DNA of 64,000 nucleotides from Bacteroidota bacterium (GTDB lineage: Bacteria; Bacteroidota; Bacteroidia; Flavobacteriales_D; Crocinitomicaceae). Of this stretch, positions 55,185 to 64,000 are shown piece by piece. A program made the position numbers and the translations under genes. Position 1 is the first letter of the stretch; the number at the start of each line of letters is the position of its first letter. The notes below the pieces were generated by a model. The model saw nothing but the letters and a program-made list of their open reading frames with translations, was not told the DNA's origin and did not search any database. The stretch is from the NCBI GenBank assembly GCA_016192075.1, contig JACPUU010000008.1, forward strand, positions 62,001-126,000, written 5' to 3'.

Positions 55185-55526
55185 ATGCAAAAGATCATTT
55201 ATATAATTGCCCTTACAACACTTCTTCTGATGGGATCGGCTGCCTTTTCACAGTCCGTTTATAAAGTTGATTATGAATCTCAGGCTGATGTGAAAGTGTA
55301 TGTGGTAGACTATGAATCACAGGCTGACTTGAACGTGTATGAAGTGGATTATGAATCACAGGCCAGTGAAGATGGGCTCTGGTATTTTGTAGACTACGAA
55401 TCACAGGCAGATGTAAAAATCTACTTTGTTGATTACGAATCGCAGGCTGATCTGAAAGTTTATTTTGTTGATTATGAATCACAGGCCGGCTGGAAAAATA
55501 ATTCAAAATCATACCTGTTGAAGTAA
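55185..55526 (+). CDS. Small secreted protein with six VDYESQA repeats
   Basis: 113 residues: a signal peptide (about 1-22) then six copies of VDYESQA at intervals of 13-15 residues, alternating with short strands (VKVYV, LNVYE, VKIYF, LKVYF). The repeat pattern suggests a small stacked-strand fold. It resembles proteins annotated DUF6150, an identification I make only from memory. The final segment GWKNNSKSYLLK differs and may close the fold. Confidence 0.8.
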   Translation: MQKIIYIIALTTLLLMGSAAFSQSVYKVDYESQADVKVYVVDYESQADLNVYEVDYESQASEDGLWYFVDYESQADVKIYFVDYESQADLKVYFVDYESQAGWKNNSKSYLLK

Positions 55527-55548
55527 TTTTTTATACCCCGTTTTTGAG

Positions 55549-55573
55549 AAGGAGCTTTCGGGCTCCTTTTTTT
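55549..55573 (+). terminator. Terminator after the VDYESQA-repeat gene
   Basis: AGGAGC-TTTCGG-GCTCCT stem followed by TTTTTTT. Confidence 0.8.
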
Positions 55574-55636
55574 ATTTGAAAAGAATTTACGAATAGTGAT
55601 CGCTTGCAAAAAAATCAGCTGACAGGTTTATTCTTT

Positions 55637-55822
55637 TTACTCAAATGCATCTCGCATTTTGTCTTGTTCCTGGCGTGATAATCCAATATCTTTTGCTGCA
55701 TTTCATACTATTTCTTATTCTGCACAAACAGAATCAACCAGCGTATTTTTATACGCATTATACGCTATTAATTTTTGCAAATCGGATAACACAACCACTG
55801 TATCCGGATTAACCGTAAAGCC
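55637..55822 (-). pseudogene. Remnant of a decayed protein gene, with two internal stops
   Basis: A - strand frame reads GFTVNPDTVVVLSDLQKL, IAYNAYKNTLVDSVCAE, stop (TAA), EIV, stop (TGA), NAAKDIGLSRQEQDKMRDAFE, stop. The text between and around the stops looks like real coding sequence, so TAA probably replaced a CAA or GAA and TGA a TGG. Upstream stops (TAG at 55825-55823, TAA at 55831-55829) cut it off. I do not recognise the family. Confidence 0.55.
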
Positions 55823-55914
55823 CTAAAATTAATGTGCTCCAATCTGATTTTTTTGTTTCCATGCCATCACGGAACCTTTGCATCTCGACGGTCACAGAAG
55901 CTCACGTTATCGTA

Positions 55915-56370
55915 TTAATCTGTACGCGTTAGATTCCACCCTCCGGCTGTTTTTTCAAGCCTGTAATATCCATAATTCCGGTTCAACTCTTCAGATTCCC
56001 TTTCACAAAAACCATGGCGGTTAATGGATTTTACGGTAATATGGATTTGGTTAGCTGTCACAAAATAATAGGAACCAAATACGCTGGTAAAACAATCATT
56101 GCCACAGGGCGCTGAATAACTGCTTGAAAAAGTAGTCTCATCAAACGTGATGAAATGCCCCCAATGACTTTCATAACTATTTTCGGGAATAGTACTGAGC
56201 GAATATAGTTCACGGTCTTTGGTTTCAAAAGGTACACCATCAACCTGCCAGGTTGTGCCGGCAAGCACATTTTCAGATTTGTCTGAACCTTTTGCGGGCT
56301 GGCCAAAAACAGAAACGGAACAGATACCTGTCAAAACAAGCAGGAAAAAAATACGAACGCTGAGTTGCAT
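55915..56370 (-). CDS. Small secreted protein, lipocalin-like
   Basis: 151 residues with a signal peptide (about 1-24). Tryptophan-rich beginning GTTWQVDGVPF and four Cys (CGNDC and CERE) with an aromatic core are compatible with a small beta-barrel. No family can be named with confidence. It lies 56 nt upstream of the dusB stop and faces no obvious partner. Confidence 0.65.
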   Translation of the reverse strand: MQLSVRIFFLLVLTGICSVSVFGQPAKGSDKSENVLAGTTWQVDGVPFETKDRELYSLSTIPENSYESHWGHFITFDETTFSSSYSAPCGNDCFTSVFGSYYFVTANQIHITVKSINRHGFCERESEELNRNYGYYRLEKTAGGWNLTRTD

Positions 56371-56426
56371 AACAGTTGTTTGGAGTTTATACAGCCCGAT
56401 GCAAATTTGGTTCAGTTGAACCAGTA

Positions 56427-57416
56427 CTAAATAGTGCCGGCAAACTGCGTTTCAATGCTATTGAGTGTAGCAAGCAATTCGCTCAGGTTATTTGATGTTA
56501 CCAAAACGGTACGGGCATCTTTGAAATACGGTATGCCCTTAAAATAATTGGAATAGTGACGGCGCATTTCTACAATTCCCAATCCCATGCCTTTCCATTT
56601 GACAGACATTTGAAGGTGTTCTTTAGCCACAGCAACACGGTCTTTTAACGTAGGCGGAGCCAGATGTTCACCCGTTTTCATGAAATGTTTTATCTCATTA
56701 AAAACCCAGGGGTGACCAATTGAAGCACGGCCAATCATAATACCATCAACCCCGTATTTATTTTTGTATTCTACCGCCATTTCAGGTGATGAAATGTCAC
56801 CGTTTCCAAAAACCGGAATACGCATGCGGGGATTATTTTTTACCTCCGCAATCAGACTCCAGTCAGCATCTCCCTTATACATTTGCTGGCGTGTGCGGCC
56901 GTGAATAGAAATGGCTTCAATTCCAATATCCTGGAGCCGTTCAGCAACCTCAACAACGTATTTTGTTTTATCATCCCAGCCCAAACGGGTTTTAACAGTG
57001 ACCGGCAGTTTTGTGGTGTTCACAATCTCTTTGGTCATACTCACCATTTTGGGAATATCCTGCAGGATACCGGCACCAGCGCCTTTACAGGCTACCTTTT
57101 TAACCGGGCAACCGTAATTGATGTCAATAATATCAGGATTGGTGCGCTCAACAATTTCAGTAGTCTGCCGCATGGATTCAATTTCAGATCCAAAAATCTG
57201 AATTCCAACCGGGCGTTCGTATTCATAAATATCCAGTTTTTGAACTGATTTGGCGGCGTCCCTGATCAACCCTTCTGAAGAAATAAACTCTGTAAACATC
57301 AGGTCAGCCCCGTGCCGTTTACAAAGTGCCCTGAATGGCGGATCACTTACATCTTCCATGGGTGCAAGCAGTAATGGAAAATCTCCCAGGTCAATATGTC
57401 TGATTTTTACACTCAT
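56427..57416 (-). CDS. dusB: tRNA-dihydrouridine synthase
   Basis: 329 residues from ATG 57416 (MSVKIRHIDLGDFPLLLAPMEDVSD). Flavoprotein that reduces uridines in the tRNA D-loop. FMN-barrel motifs: APMEDVSDPPFRALCKRHGAD, INYGCPVKKVACKGAGAGIL (with the catalytic Cys), ISIHGRTRQQMYKG and GIMIGRASIGHPWVF. The DusB subgroup is by length and gene plan. Note that Y-RNA tRNA mimics in other bacteria carry tRNA modifications, so this enzyme could also act on the RNAs near 3200-3630 (speculation). Confidence 0.92.
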   Translation of the reverse strand: MSVKIRHIDLGDFPLLLAPMEDVSDPPFRALCKRHGADLMFTEFISSEGLIRDAAKSVQKLDIYEYERPVGIQIFGSEIESMRQTTEIVERTNPDIIDINYGCPVKKVACKGAGAGILQDIPKMVSMTKEIVNTTKLPVTVKTRLGWDDKTKYVVEVAERLQDIGIEAISIHGRTRQQMYKGDADWSLIAEVKNNPRMRIPVFGNGDISSPEMAVEYKNKYGVDGIMIGRASIGHPWVFNEIKHFMKTGEHLAPPTLKDRVAVAKEHLQMSVKWKGMGLGIVEMRRHYSNYFKGIPYFKDARTVLVTSNNLSELLATLNSIETQFAGTI

Positions 57417-57460
57417 TGATTGGTGCAAAGATACGGACTAATCAAAAAAGACGGGTATTA

Positions 57461-57532
57461 AAAAAAAGACCGGTCCTGAGGCTGTGCTGAAATAACCCCG
57501 AAATTTAGGGGCAGCACAACTTCAGGACCGGT
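57461..57532 (-). terminator. Terminator of the PorP/SprF gene
   Basis: On the - strand ACCGGTCCTGA and TCAGGACCGGT form a perfect 11-bp stem with an inner TGTGCTG/CAGCACA stem, followed by CTTTTTTTT. Ends 12 nt past the gene. Confidence 0.85.
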
Positions 57533-57543
57533 TGTCAAAGTGA

Positions 57544-58563
57544 CTAATGAATGCTTGGGTTTCCTAAACCACCGTTGCCAAATTGCACACGGTATCTCAG
57601 AAACACCTCAAACCCTCCAAACCCGTTACTCGCCACTGTCAGCTGAGACACATTCATGTCATACGCTGCACCAATGGAAAGGCCGGATATATCAAAAATA
57701 AGGTTGGCCATAATAGCATCACCCAGGCGGTAATAAGCTCCAAACGAAATGGCAATTTCTTCAAAATAACCGGTAACACGCGACGATCCGCGAAGCAGGT
57801 ACCTGAAATTTGAACCGAGTGTCAATTCTTTGTTAGGTCCCTGAACAAAACCATAGAACGCCGGTATGATTGACAAATTTGAATTTGCCTGCTTGAATTC
57901 ACACTGGCCGTGTAATGTCAGTTTTCTGAACAATCTTGAATCTTCACTCATAAAATTAACCCGCTGTTTGGTCAGGTGACTGCCAGCCAAACCAAACGAT
58001 AATTTTGTTTGACGGCTCAAATGTGCGTACCAATAAGCACCGGCTGAAATATCAAAACGGCTCAGGTTCATGTTTTCATTCAGCAGCACTTCATTACTGC
58101 TATAGCTGGTATTAAAGGCTGTACCGGTCCATTGATTATCCCAGGTGAGGTTTTCATTAAAGATAGTACGCTGATACCAGCCGGGCTGCAGGCCAATGGC
58201 CAGGTGATTGTCTTTTGCAATTTCAATGGCATAATTAATTGGAAATGTTACCTCATTAATCATGTACTTGCTGTCGCCGGAATAGTCGTTGTAAAAGTTA
58301 ACCCCGGCCCCCATAAAACTGCCGTTGTCGAGCATGCGCCAGTCTGTACCGGCAGTAATTGTTCTGTACGGTGTATCAGATACGGGTAACCACTGCATTC
58401 TGAAATTGGTAAACAACTGCATGTTGCCCGGAAAAAATCCGGCCGCTGCCGGGTTCATGTATACAGGCGATTCGGCAAACATGCTAAAGTGTTTATCTTG
58501 CTGAGCTGTGACATTGAAAACCATTCCAAATGCCAGCGCTAAAAATCCTACGTTCTTTTTCAT
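57544..58563 (-). CDS. PorP/SprF-family type IX secretion membrane protein
   Basis: 339 residues, signal peptide (about 1-20), then NPAAAGFFPGNMQLFTNFRMQW (conserved PorP/SprF start) and a 14-strand-like barrel, ending VFLRYRVQFG. Such proteins pair with T9SS cargo of the gliding-motility (type B) kind and help export and anchor it. It follows the cargo gene (58576) by 12 nt, the usual pair order. Confidence 0.93.
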   Translation of the reverse strand: MKKNVGFLALAFGMVFNVTAQQDKHFSMFAESPVYMNPAAAGFFPGNMQLFTNFRMQWLPVSDTPYRTITAGTDWRMLDNGSFMGAGVNFYNDYSGDSKYMINEVTFPINYAIEIAKDNHLAIGLQPGWYQRTIFNENLTWDNQWTGTAFNTSYSSNEVLLNENMNLSRFDISAGAYWYAHLSRQTKLSFGLAGSHLTKQRVNFMSEDSRLFRKLTLHGQCEFKQANSNLSIIPAFYGFVQGPNKELTLGSNFRYLLRGSSRVTGYFEEIAISFGAYYRLGDAIMANLIFDISGLSIGAAYDMNVSQLTVASNGFGGFEVFLRYRVQFGNGGLGNPSIH

Positions 58564-58575
58564 TGTCTGTCCGAA

Positions 58576-61053
58576 TTATCTGATTAGGGTTGTGTTTCCG
58601 GATATAACTCCACTCTTACCGGTAATGAAGGTGTATTCAAGCACCCAAACAAAAACTCCGGGGTTTTCATCTTTGTCTTTAAACTTACCATCCCAGCCAA
58701 TATTCTGATCACTGGTTTCAAAAACCAACTGACCATACCGGTTAAACACTTTGAAATTCATGAGTTCAATACCATATCCTTTCACAAACAGAATGTCGTT
58801 GTTTTCATCTCCGTTTGGTGAAAATGCCTGTGGTACGCCAATGCCTTCAATGAAATTTACCACCACAAATACCGTATCTGTTGCCTTGCAGCCGTTCACA
58901 TCGGTAAACGTGACCAGGAAATCAGTATCAATCAGCGGTTGTGCATAGGTTGATGAACAGGTGTCACAATCAATGTCACCTTCATCCGGTATCCACCAGT
59001 ATGAACCTGGTCCGCTGCCGGCAGCCAATAGCTCAACCTGACCGCCAATATCAATGGTTGTATCCAGCTGAGCGGTTACTGTTGGCAGATCAAATACTGA
59101 AATTGAATTGGTGGTTGATGAGGTATTTGCGCCCGCATCTGTAGTAGTTAGCTGAATATTGAATGTACCCGAAGTATTAAAACAAACAACCGGATTCTGA
59201 TCAGTAGAGGTATTTGGTGTTGCACCACCGCCAAAATCCCAGCTCCATGAAATTGGAGTGCCGGTAGTGGTATCTGTGAATGTAATACAATCTCCAACAC
59301 AGATATTATCAGGGTATGAGAATCCTGCAACCATTGGTACACAGGTGGTAACTGTAACTGTTATGTTTGCCGTATTCTCACAGGTATTTACATCTGTACC
59401 GGTAACGGTGTAAGTTGCTGTTGAAGCAGGTGTAAATGCGACACCGTCTGTTACTCCGCCTGTCCAGGTATAGCTGGTTGCTCCACCTCCGGTGAGGGTA
59501 ACCGGATCTCCAGCGCAAACGGTTGCAGATGGTGTTGCAGTGGCCGTTACGGTTGGCAGTGCATTAACCGTAATGCTTAATGTTTGTGTGTCGTTTCCAA
59601 ATGGATTTGTTACACCCAGGGTAATGGTAAATGTTCCGGCAGTATTAAAACAAACACTTCCCGGGTTTTGACCTACAAAATTGTTTGGTGTGGCACCGCC
59701 GCCAAAATCCCAGGCCCAGTTGGTAATGTCACCGGGTGTGCTGGTATCTGTAAAGGTTATGCAATCGCCTGCGCAAAGAGTAGTCTGAGACGCGGTGAAA
59801 GACGCTGTAGGCGGTGTACCGGCCGTGCAATCAATGATGGTAATTGTAATGGTAGCTACATCTGTTCCAACACACGGTGCAGTTGCATTTACGGTATAGG
59901 TAAAGGTATAATTACCAAGTGCAAGGCCGTTTCCATCCAAAACACCGGTACCTGTGTTAAACTGGCCGCTTGGGGTACCTGTCGTTTCAACCCAGGTTCC
60001 GCCGGCATCTGCACCGGTAAGCAGCGTGTTAAGATTCAGTGTGGTATTATTGCAAAGGTTTGAAGATGCGTCAGTGCCGGCATTTGGGGCGGCTATCACC
60101 GTGATATAACCCGGTGTGGTTTGTACATCTGTACCGTTTACATCGGTTACAGAAAGCGAAACCTGGTAAGAACCCGGAGTATTGTAACAAATATTGGTTG
60201 GATTGTTTACTGCTGAAGTTGCAGGTGTTGCGCCGGTAAATGTCCAGTCAGTTACGGTAAACGGTCCGCCGGTGCTGGTATTGGTAAAATCAATGCATGT
60301 GCCAACGCAGATGGTAGTTACAGGAGTTGAAAAAGATGCTACCGGAGTACCAACTGTTGGAACAGTCAACTCAATGTCATCTACCGCAATGGATGGGTCA
60401 GTACCTACGTTGTCATCATCATTTTTCCATCTGAAACCGATTTTTACGCTTGGGTTATTGTCAGCACTTGCCGGAAGCAGTGCACTATACGTAGTCCAGG
60501 TTCCCTGCGGGGCACATCCGGCCGGGGTCAGGCTCAAGGGATCTATTTGAGTCCAGGTAACGCCATCAAAATACCACAGTGTAGCATCGTCAAACGAATC
60601 GTATCCGGCCTGGCCCACATAATCTTCAATGTAATTAAATGTCAATGTAATGTTTGATTGTCCGGTCAGGTTAATAGTAGGTGATTCTGCACGAACATCT
60701 GTCTCAATAAAAAAGAAACCAAGCCCACCAGCTGCATAGGCAGCTCCCTGGTCACCAAGCACAGAGGCCCCTGATCCAATATGTAAAGACGGATCTGTTG
60801 CACCGCACACTGAACCGCAGGCACCTGCGCTGTTACCGCATTCTGCCCCACTGACATACCACTCATTGGCATCAGCACCGTTTGCACCGGTACTGGTAAC
60901 GGTCCAGGCTCCGTTTGGCCCTACATACCCGGTTACACTGCAATCAGAGGTACATCCGTTTGAAAAAGTTTCTGTCCAGATAACCGTTTGTGCCATGCTT
61001 TGGGTGCCCAGTAAAAGCATTGGCATCCAGAAATAGTTAAAGATTTTCTTCAT
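58576..61053 (-). CDS. PKD-repeat T9SS cargo protein with gliding-type C-terminal domain
   Basis: 825 residues from ATG 61053 (MKKIFNYFWMPMLLLGTQSMAQ), where a signal peptide begins; an upstream frame from 61107 is not needed. It has an N-terminal lamin- or carbohydrate-binding-like segment (ITLTFNYIEDYVG, NDDDNVGTDPSIAVDDIEL), then several PKD-like domains (WDFGGGATPN, WDFGGG, TPASTATYTVTGTD repeats). Its end VPQAFSPNGDENND ... FNRYGQLVFE ... NPGVFVWVLEY is the CHU_C/type B sorting domain. The cognate PorP/SprF gene follows. Confidence 0.92.
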   Translation of the reverse strand: MKKIFNYFWMPMLLLGTQSMAQTVIWTETFSNGCTSDCSVTGYVGPNGAWTVTSTGANGADANEWYVSGAECGNSAGACGSVCGATDPSLHIGSGASVLGDQGAAYAAGGLGFFFIETDVRAESPTINLTGQSNITLTFNYIEDYVGQAGYDSFDDATLWYFDGVTWTQIDPLSLTPAGCAPQGTWTTYSALLPASADNNPSVKIGFRWKNDDDNVGTDPSIAVDDIELTVPTVGTPVASFSTPVTTICVGTCIDFTNTSTGGPFTVTDWTFTGATPATSAVNNPTNICYNTPGSYQVSLSVTDVNGTDVQTTPGYITVIAAPNAGTDASSNLCNNTTLNLNTLLTGADAGGTWVETTGTPSGQFNTGTGVLDGNGLALGNYTFTYTVNATAPCVGTDVATITITIIDCTAGTPPTASFTASQTTLCAGDCITFTDTSTPGDITNWAWDFGGGATPNNFVGQNPGSVCFNTAGTFTITLGVTNPFGNDTQTLSITVNALPTVTATATPSATVCAGDPVTLTGGGATSYTWTGGVTDGVAFTPASTATYTVTGTDVNTCENTANITVTVTTCVPMVAGFSYPDNICVGDCITFTDTTTGTPISWSWDFGGGATPNTSTDQNPVVCFNTSGTFNIQLTTTDAGANTSSTTNSISVFDLPTVTAQLDTTIDIGGQVELLAAGSGPGSYWWIPDEGDIDCDTCSSTYAQPLIDTDFLVTFTDVNGCKATDTVFVVVNFIEGIGVPQAFSPNGDENNDILFVKGYGIELMNFKVFNRYGQLVFETSDQNIGWDGKFKDKDENPGVFVWVLEYTFITGKSGVISGNTTLIR

Positions 61054-61268
61054 GTTTTTTGAGATTTGATTCTGATCAGCTTCTGCACCTAAGTCTCTCC
61101 CTGTCAAAAACGGATCAGAGCATAAATTTATACTCTACAAGACGATTTTAAACTGAAAGGGTTGATTTTTATCAAAAAAAACTTGTTCACTTTCTCATTT
61201 CTTATGTGGGCATTGTGCACGTTTTTGGTAAATCAGTCACTGCCGGACTTATCGAGATAGGCCATCTA

Positions 61269-61300
61269 TTTGCACAATTAAACAGAATGATATACTTTTG
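61269..61300 (+). promoter_or_regulatory. Promoter of the membrane pyrophosphatase gene
   Basis: TTTG at 61269-61272, 20-nt spacer, TACTTTTG at 61293-61300: a full match to the Bacteroidota TTTG-N(19-21)-TAnnTTTG pattern. Start codon lies 49 nt downstream. Confidence 0.8.
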
Positions 61301-61348
61301 CCGACCTTTTCATGGGAGAAGGCAAATTATATATTTACTAAACGAATT

Positions 61349-63820
61349 ATGGAGAATTTAATTTACATCATTCCGGTTTTTGGCGTAATAGCCTTGATTT
61401 ATATGTTCATCTTATCTAAATGGGTAAGAAAACAAGGATCCGGAAATTCAAAAATGGTTGAAATTTCAACCTACATCCGTGAAGGTGCCCTGGCCTTTCT
61501 GAAGGCAGAATACCGCGTGCTTGCAATTTTTGTATTGATTGCCGGTGTTTTACTGGGTGTTGTTTCACAAATTGTACCTCACTCTTCTTTGTTTATTGTG
61601 ATTGCCTTTGTGATAGGTGCAGTGTTTTCAGCCATTGCCGGTAATATCGGGATGCGCATTGCAACCGCTGCCAACGTAAGAACTACAGAAGCGGCACGCA
61701 CCAGCCTGGCACACGCCTTAAAAGTTTCATTCAGGGGCGGAACCGTAATGGGCCTTGGAGTTGCAGGCCTTGCCGTATTTGGTTTGGGAACCTTGTTTAT
61801 TGTACTGACAAGTATGTTTATTACCGGTACAGATTCCTTTTACAACGAAATGACCATGGTGCTTGAATCACTGGCCGGATTTTCATTAGGTGCTGAATCT
61901 ATTGCGCTTTTTGCACGTGTTGGTGGTGGTATTTATACCAAAGCGGCTGACGTTGGAGCTGACCTGGTTGGAAAAGTAGAAGCCGGAATTCCGGAAGATG
62001 ATCCGCGCAACCCTGCAACAATTGCCGATAACGTGGGTGATAACGTAGGTGACGTTGCTGGTATGGGTGCCGATTTATTTGGTTCTTATGTGGCTACGGT
62101 ACTGGCTTCCATGGTACTTGGAAATTATGTAATCCGTGATATCACATTGGCAAATGGTTCATTCGCTGACAGCTTTTCAAACATGGGCCCTATCTTGTTG
62201 CCAATGGTTATTGCCGGCGTAGGTATCATTTTCTCAATCATTGGAACCTTTGTTGTAAAAATCAAAGAAGGTATTGCTTCAAAAGATCAGCAAAATGCGG
62301 TTCAGGGCGCTTTAAACAAAGGAAACTGGTTATCACTTATTCTTACTGCTGTTGCCTGTTATTTCTTAATTAACTGGATGTTGCCTGCAACCCTTAAAAT
62401 GTCATTTTTTGGAGAAGGCATTAAAGAAGTAAGTTCTGTTTATGTTTACATTGCTGTATTGATTGGATTAGTTGTTGGAGCCTTGATTTCATCACTGACT
62501 GAATACTATACCGGCCTTGGTAAAAAACCGGTTTTAGGCATTGTACAAAAATCAGCCACCGGTGCCGGAACAAACATTATTGCCGGTTTAGGTGTTGGTA
62601 TGATCTCTACCTTCTTTCCGGTGCTTTTATTTGCCGGTGCTATCTGGGGTGCTTACGCCTGTGCCGGTTTCTACGGTGTGGCCATTGCCGCTTCAGCCAT
62701 GATGGCAACTACTGCCATGCAATTAGCCATTGATGCTTTTGGACCTATTTCAGATAACGCCGGCGGTATTGCTGAAATGAGTGAGTTGCCAAAAGAAGTG
62801 CGTGAAAAAACAGATGTACTGGATTCTGTAGGTAACACCACTGCGGCTATTGGAAAAGGATTTGCCATTGCTTCAGCTGCATTAACTGCACTGGCTTTAT
62901 TTGCTGCCTATGTAACGTTCACCGGTATTGATGGAATCAACATTTTCAAAGCACCCGTATTAGCGATGCTTTTTGTGGGCGCAATGATTCCTGTTGTATT
63001 CTCTGCTTTAGCCATGAACTCAGTAGGTAAAGCTGCCATGGACATGGTAAATGAAGTTCGCCGCCAGTTCCGTGAAATTCCCGGAATTATGGAAGGCAAA
63101 GGCAAACCGGAATATGGCAAATGCGTTGATATTTCTACAAAAGCTGCTTTGCGCGAAATGGTTTTACCAGGCGCATTAACCATTATCACTCCCATACTGA
63201 TTGCGTTTTTACCAATGTTGTTTGGTTATAACAACCTCGAAGTTGCTGAAATGCTGGGTGGTTATATGGCCGGTGTTACCGTATCGGGTGTTATGTGGGC
63301 TATCTTCCAGAACAACGCCGGTGGTGCCTGGGACAATGCTAAAAAATCATTTGAAGCCGGTGTTATGATCAACGGTGAAATGACCTTCAAAGGTTCTGAT
63401 GCACACAAAGCAGCTGTAACTGGTGATACTGTTGGTGACCCTTTCAAAGACACATCAGGACCATCGATGAACATTCTGATTAAATTAACCTGCCTGGTTG
63501 GTTTGGTGATTGCACCAATCTTAGGTCAGAGTTCTGCTGAAGAAACAACACCGGTAACTGCTGAAACAGTGGCCCCGGTACAACAAACTTCAGAAGTTCA
63601 AAAAGTTGTTTTGACTGACACCCTGGGTGTGAATGTTGAGATTGAACAACGCACAGAAAATGAACTGACCAGTACCAGTATTGCTGCAGGTAATGTCAAT
63701 GCACTTTCAGATGAAGATTTGACGCAACTGAAAAAAGACGGTTTTGACCTGTCAAAATTCATTGACGCCGCCAGATGGAATGCATTGAATGCAGATCCGG
63801 TTATTGTGGCGCAGAATTAA
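61349..63820 (+). CDS. hppA: Membrane-bound ion-pumping pyrophosphatase, K+-dependent type
   Basis: 823 residues from ATG 61349 ([20 protein letters not shown]); upstream frame residues are not homologous. About 16 membrane helices. Catalytic motifs [35 protein letters not shown] (split, near 210-245) bind pyrophosphate. The [12 protein letters not shown] segment carries Ala and Gly at the sites that mark K+-dependent enzymes (Na+- or H+-pumping). The enzyme turns PPi hydrolysis into ion export. A ~95-residue C-terminal extension past the last membrane helix ([18 protein letters not shown] onwards) is unusual and is noted as a finding. Confidence 0.96.
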   Translation: MENLIYIIPVFGVIALIYMFILSKWVRKQGSGNSKMVEISTYIREGALAFLKAEYRVLAIFVLIAGVLLGVVSQIVPHSSLFIVIAFVIGAVFSAIAGNIGMRIATAANVRTTEAARTSLAHALKVSFRGGTVMGLGVAGLAVFGLGTLFIVLTSMFITGTDSFYNEMTMVLESLAGFSLGAESIALFARVGGGIYTKAADVGADLVGKVEAGIPEDDPRNPATIADNVGDNVGDVAGMGADLFGSYVATVLASMVLGNYVIRDITLANGSFADSFSNMGPILLPMVIAGVGIIFSIIGTFVVKIKEGIASKDQQNAVQGALNKGNWLSLILTAVACYFLINWMLPATLKMSFFGEGIKEVSSVYVYIAVLIGLVVGALISSLTEYYTGLGKKPVLGIVQKSATGAGTNIIAGLGVGMISTFFPVLLFAGAIWGAYACAGFYGVAIAASAMMATTAMQLAIDAFGPISDNAGGIAEMSELPKEVREKTDVLDSVGNTTAAIGKGFAIASAALTALALFAAYVTFTGIDGINIFKAPVLAMLFVGAMIPVVFSALAMNSVGKAAMDMVNEVRRQFREIPGIMEGKGKPEYGKCVDISTKAALREMVLPGALTIITPILIAFLPMLFGYNNLEVAEMLGGYMAGVTVSGVMWAIFQNNAGGAWDNAKKSFEAGVMINGEMTFKGSDAHKAAVTGDTVGDPFKDTSGPSMNILIKLTCLVGLVIAPILGQSSAEETTPVTAETVAPVQQTSEVQKVVLTDTLGVNVEIEQRTENELTSTSIAAGNVNALSDEDLTQLKKDGFDLSKFIDAARWNALNADPVIVAQN

Positions 63821-63837
63821 AAACTGATAACATGTAT

Positions 63838-63873
63838 AAAAAAGGGGGCGGAAAATTTTCCGCCCCCTTTTTT
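63838..63873. terminator. Bidirectional terminator with GGGGGCGGAA core
   Basis: Perfect palindrome AAAAAAGGGGGCGGAAAA and its complement followed by T-rich sequence. Ends the pyrophosphatase gene and resembles the elements at 14702 and 44983. Confidence 0.88.
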
Positions 63874-63905
63874 GTTGCACGAAAAGTTATTCATTTTCGA
63901 AAATA

Positions 63906-63936
63906 TTTGTGTCTTCTTTGTGCCCTCTGTGGTTAA
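63906..63936. repeat. TTTGTG..CTTTGTG..CTCTGTGG-type intergenic repeat
   Basis: The segment TTTGTGTCTTCTTTGTG followed by CCCTCTGTGGTTAA resembles common Bacteroidota intergenic repeats (from memory). No gene is seen in the last 127 nt of the window. Confidence 0.4.
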
Positions 63937-64000
63937 TTTTTTTCAAAATCGAATAAGAAATCGGCTCACCTAGAAAAACAAAAAGAGCGATGTATATCTA

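Larger units (their letters stand above)
55527..55914. other. Gene-poor 388-nt stretch
   Basis: Besides the terminator (55549) and the gene remnant (55637-55822), I see only A/T-rich sequence. The part nearest 55914 shows no promoter-like signal. Confidence 0.5.

Noticed and set aside
55260-55490. CRISPR-like repeats
   Set aside because: The direct repeats are in-frame coding units of the VDYESQA protein with variable spacers of 18-24 nt.
59584-60063. 159-codon + strand frame
   Set aside because: Antisense to the PKD cargo gene, Cys/Gly-rich composition from the repeats; no independent support.

Overview
The window comes from a member of the Bacteroidota, most likely a Flavobacteriales-type organism. 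The signs are: type IX secretion (T9SS) proteins with PKD repeats and Por-sorting or gliding-type C-termini, a PorP/SprF protein, promoters of the TTTG-N20-TAnnTTTG type (61269-61300), almost no Shine-Dalgarno sequences, and the tRNA(Thr-Tyr-Gly-Thr)-tuf-tRNA(Trp)-secE-nusG-rplKAJL-rpoBC order. The genus cannot be fixed from the sequence alone.

Region 1 (1-6840) is the most unusual part and looks like an RNA repair and quality-control island. On the + strand lie a basic protein of unknown function, an RtcB-family RNA ligase and a PrfH-type release factor. The PrfH frame is interrupted by one in-frame TGA at a conserved Trp position. Converging on it from the - strand is a Ro60/Rsr protein (TROVE plus vWA), followed by a terminator and an array of small structured RNAs. 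I find five Y-RNA-like units that share two short motifs separated by helices of different sequence that all pair. Two of them carry recognisable tRNA pieces, and one of these is a circularly permuted tRNA-like fold. Between units 2 and 3 sits an almost complete tRNA with an encoded CCA and a ~49-nt extra hairpin in place of the anticodon loop. A divergent WYL regulator and two 22-bp operator-like repeats lie upstream of rsr.

Region 2 (6834-16122) holds a small membrane protein, an M28 peptidase, a membrane-anchored SpoIIE/PP2C phosphatase, a 1361-residue PKD/SprB-repeat T9SS cargo protein, a VOC protein, an SRPBCC/GyrI-like protein and a DUF3467 protein.

Region 3 (16137-29391) is the core transcription and translation cluster on the - strand: tRNAs, tuf, tRNA-Trp, secE, nusG, rplK, rplA, rplJ, rplL, rpoB and rpoC. 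A truncated copy of the tRNA-Trp 3' end, with a small palindrome replacing most of its T-loop, lies between tRNA-Trp and secE.

Region 4 (29425-45774) is mostly - strand housekeeping: chalcone-isomerase-like protein, hpf, a Xer recombinase, rpsU, acyl-CoA dehydrogenase, apt, an HhH protein, a two-subunit NSS transporter (its 46-residue small subunit is easily missed), a lipoprotein, the Pit/DUF47 phosphate pair with a Pho-box-like promoter, S41 peptidase, dCMP deaminase and SppA. Two + strand glycosyltransferases (the first probably leaderless) and ftsE follow.

Region 5 (46129-63820) is dominated by envelope and secreted proteins: a TPR protein and outer-membrane barrel pair, another barrel, tandem secreted paralogues, a VDYESQA-repeat protein, a decayed gene remnant, DusB, a PorP/SprF plus T9SS cargo pair, and a K+-dependent-type membrane pyrophosphatase. 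Strong palindromic terminators with a shared GGGGCGGAA core recur at 14702, 44983 and 63838.
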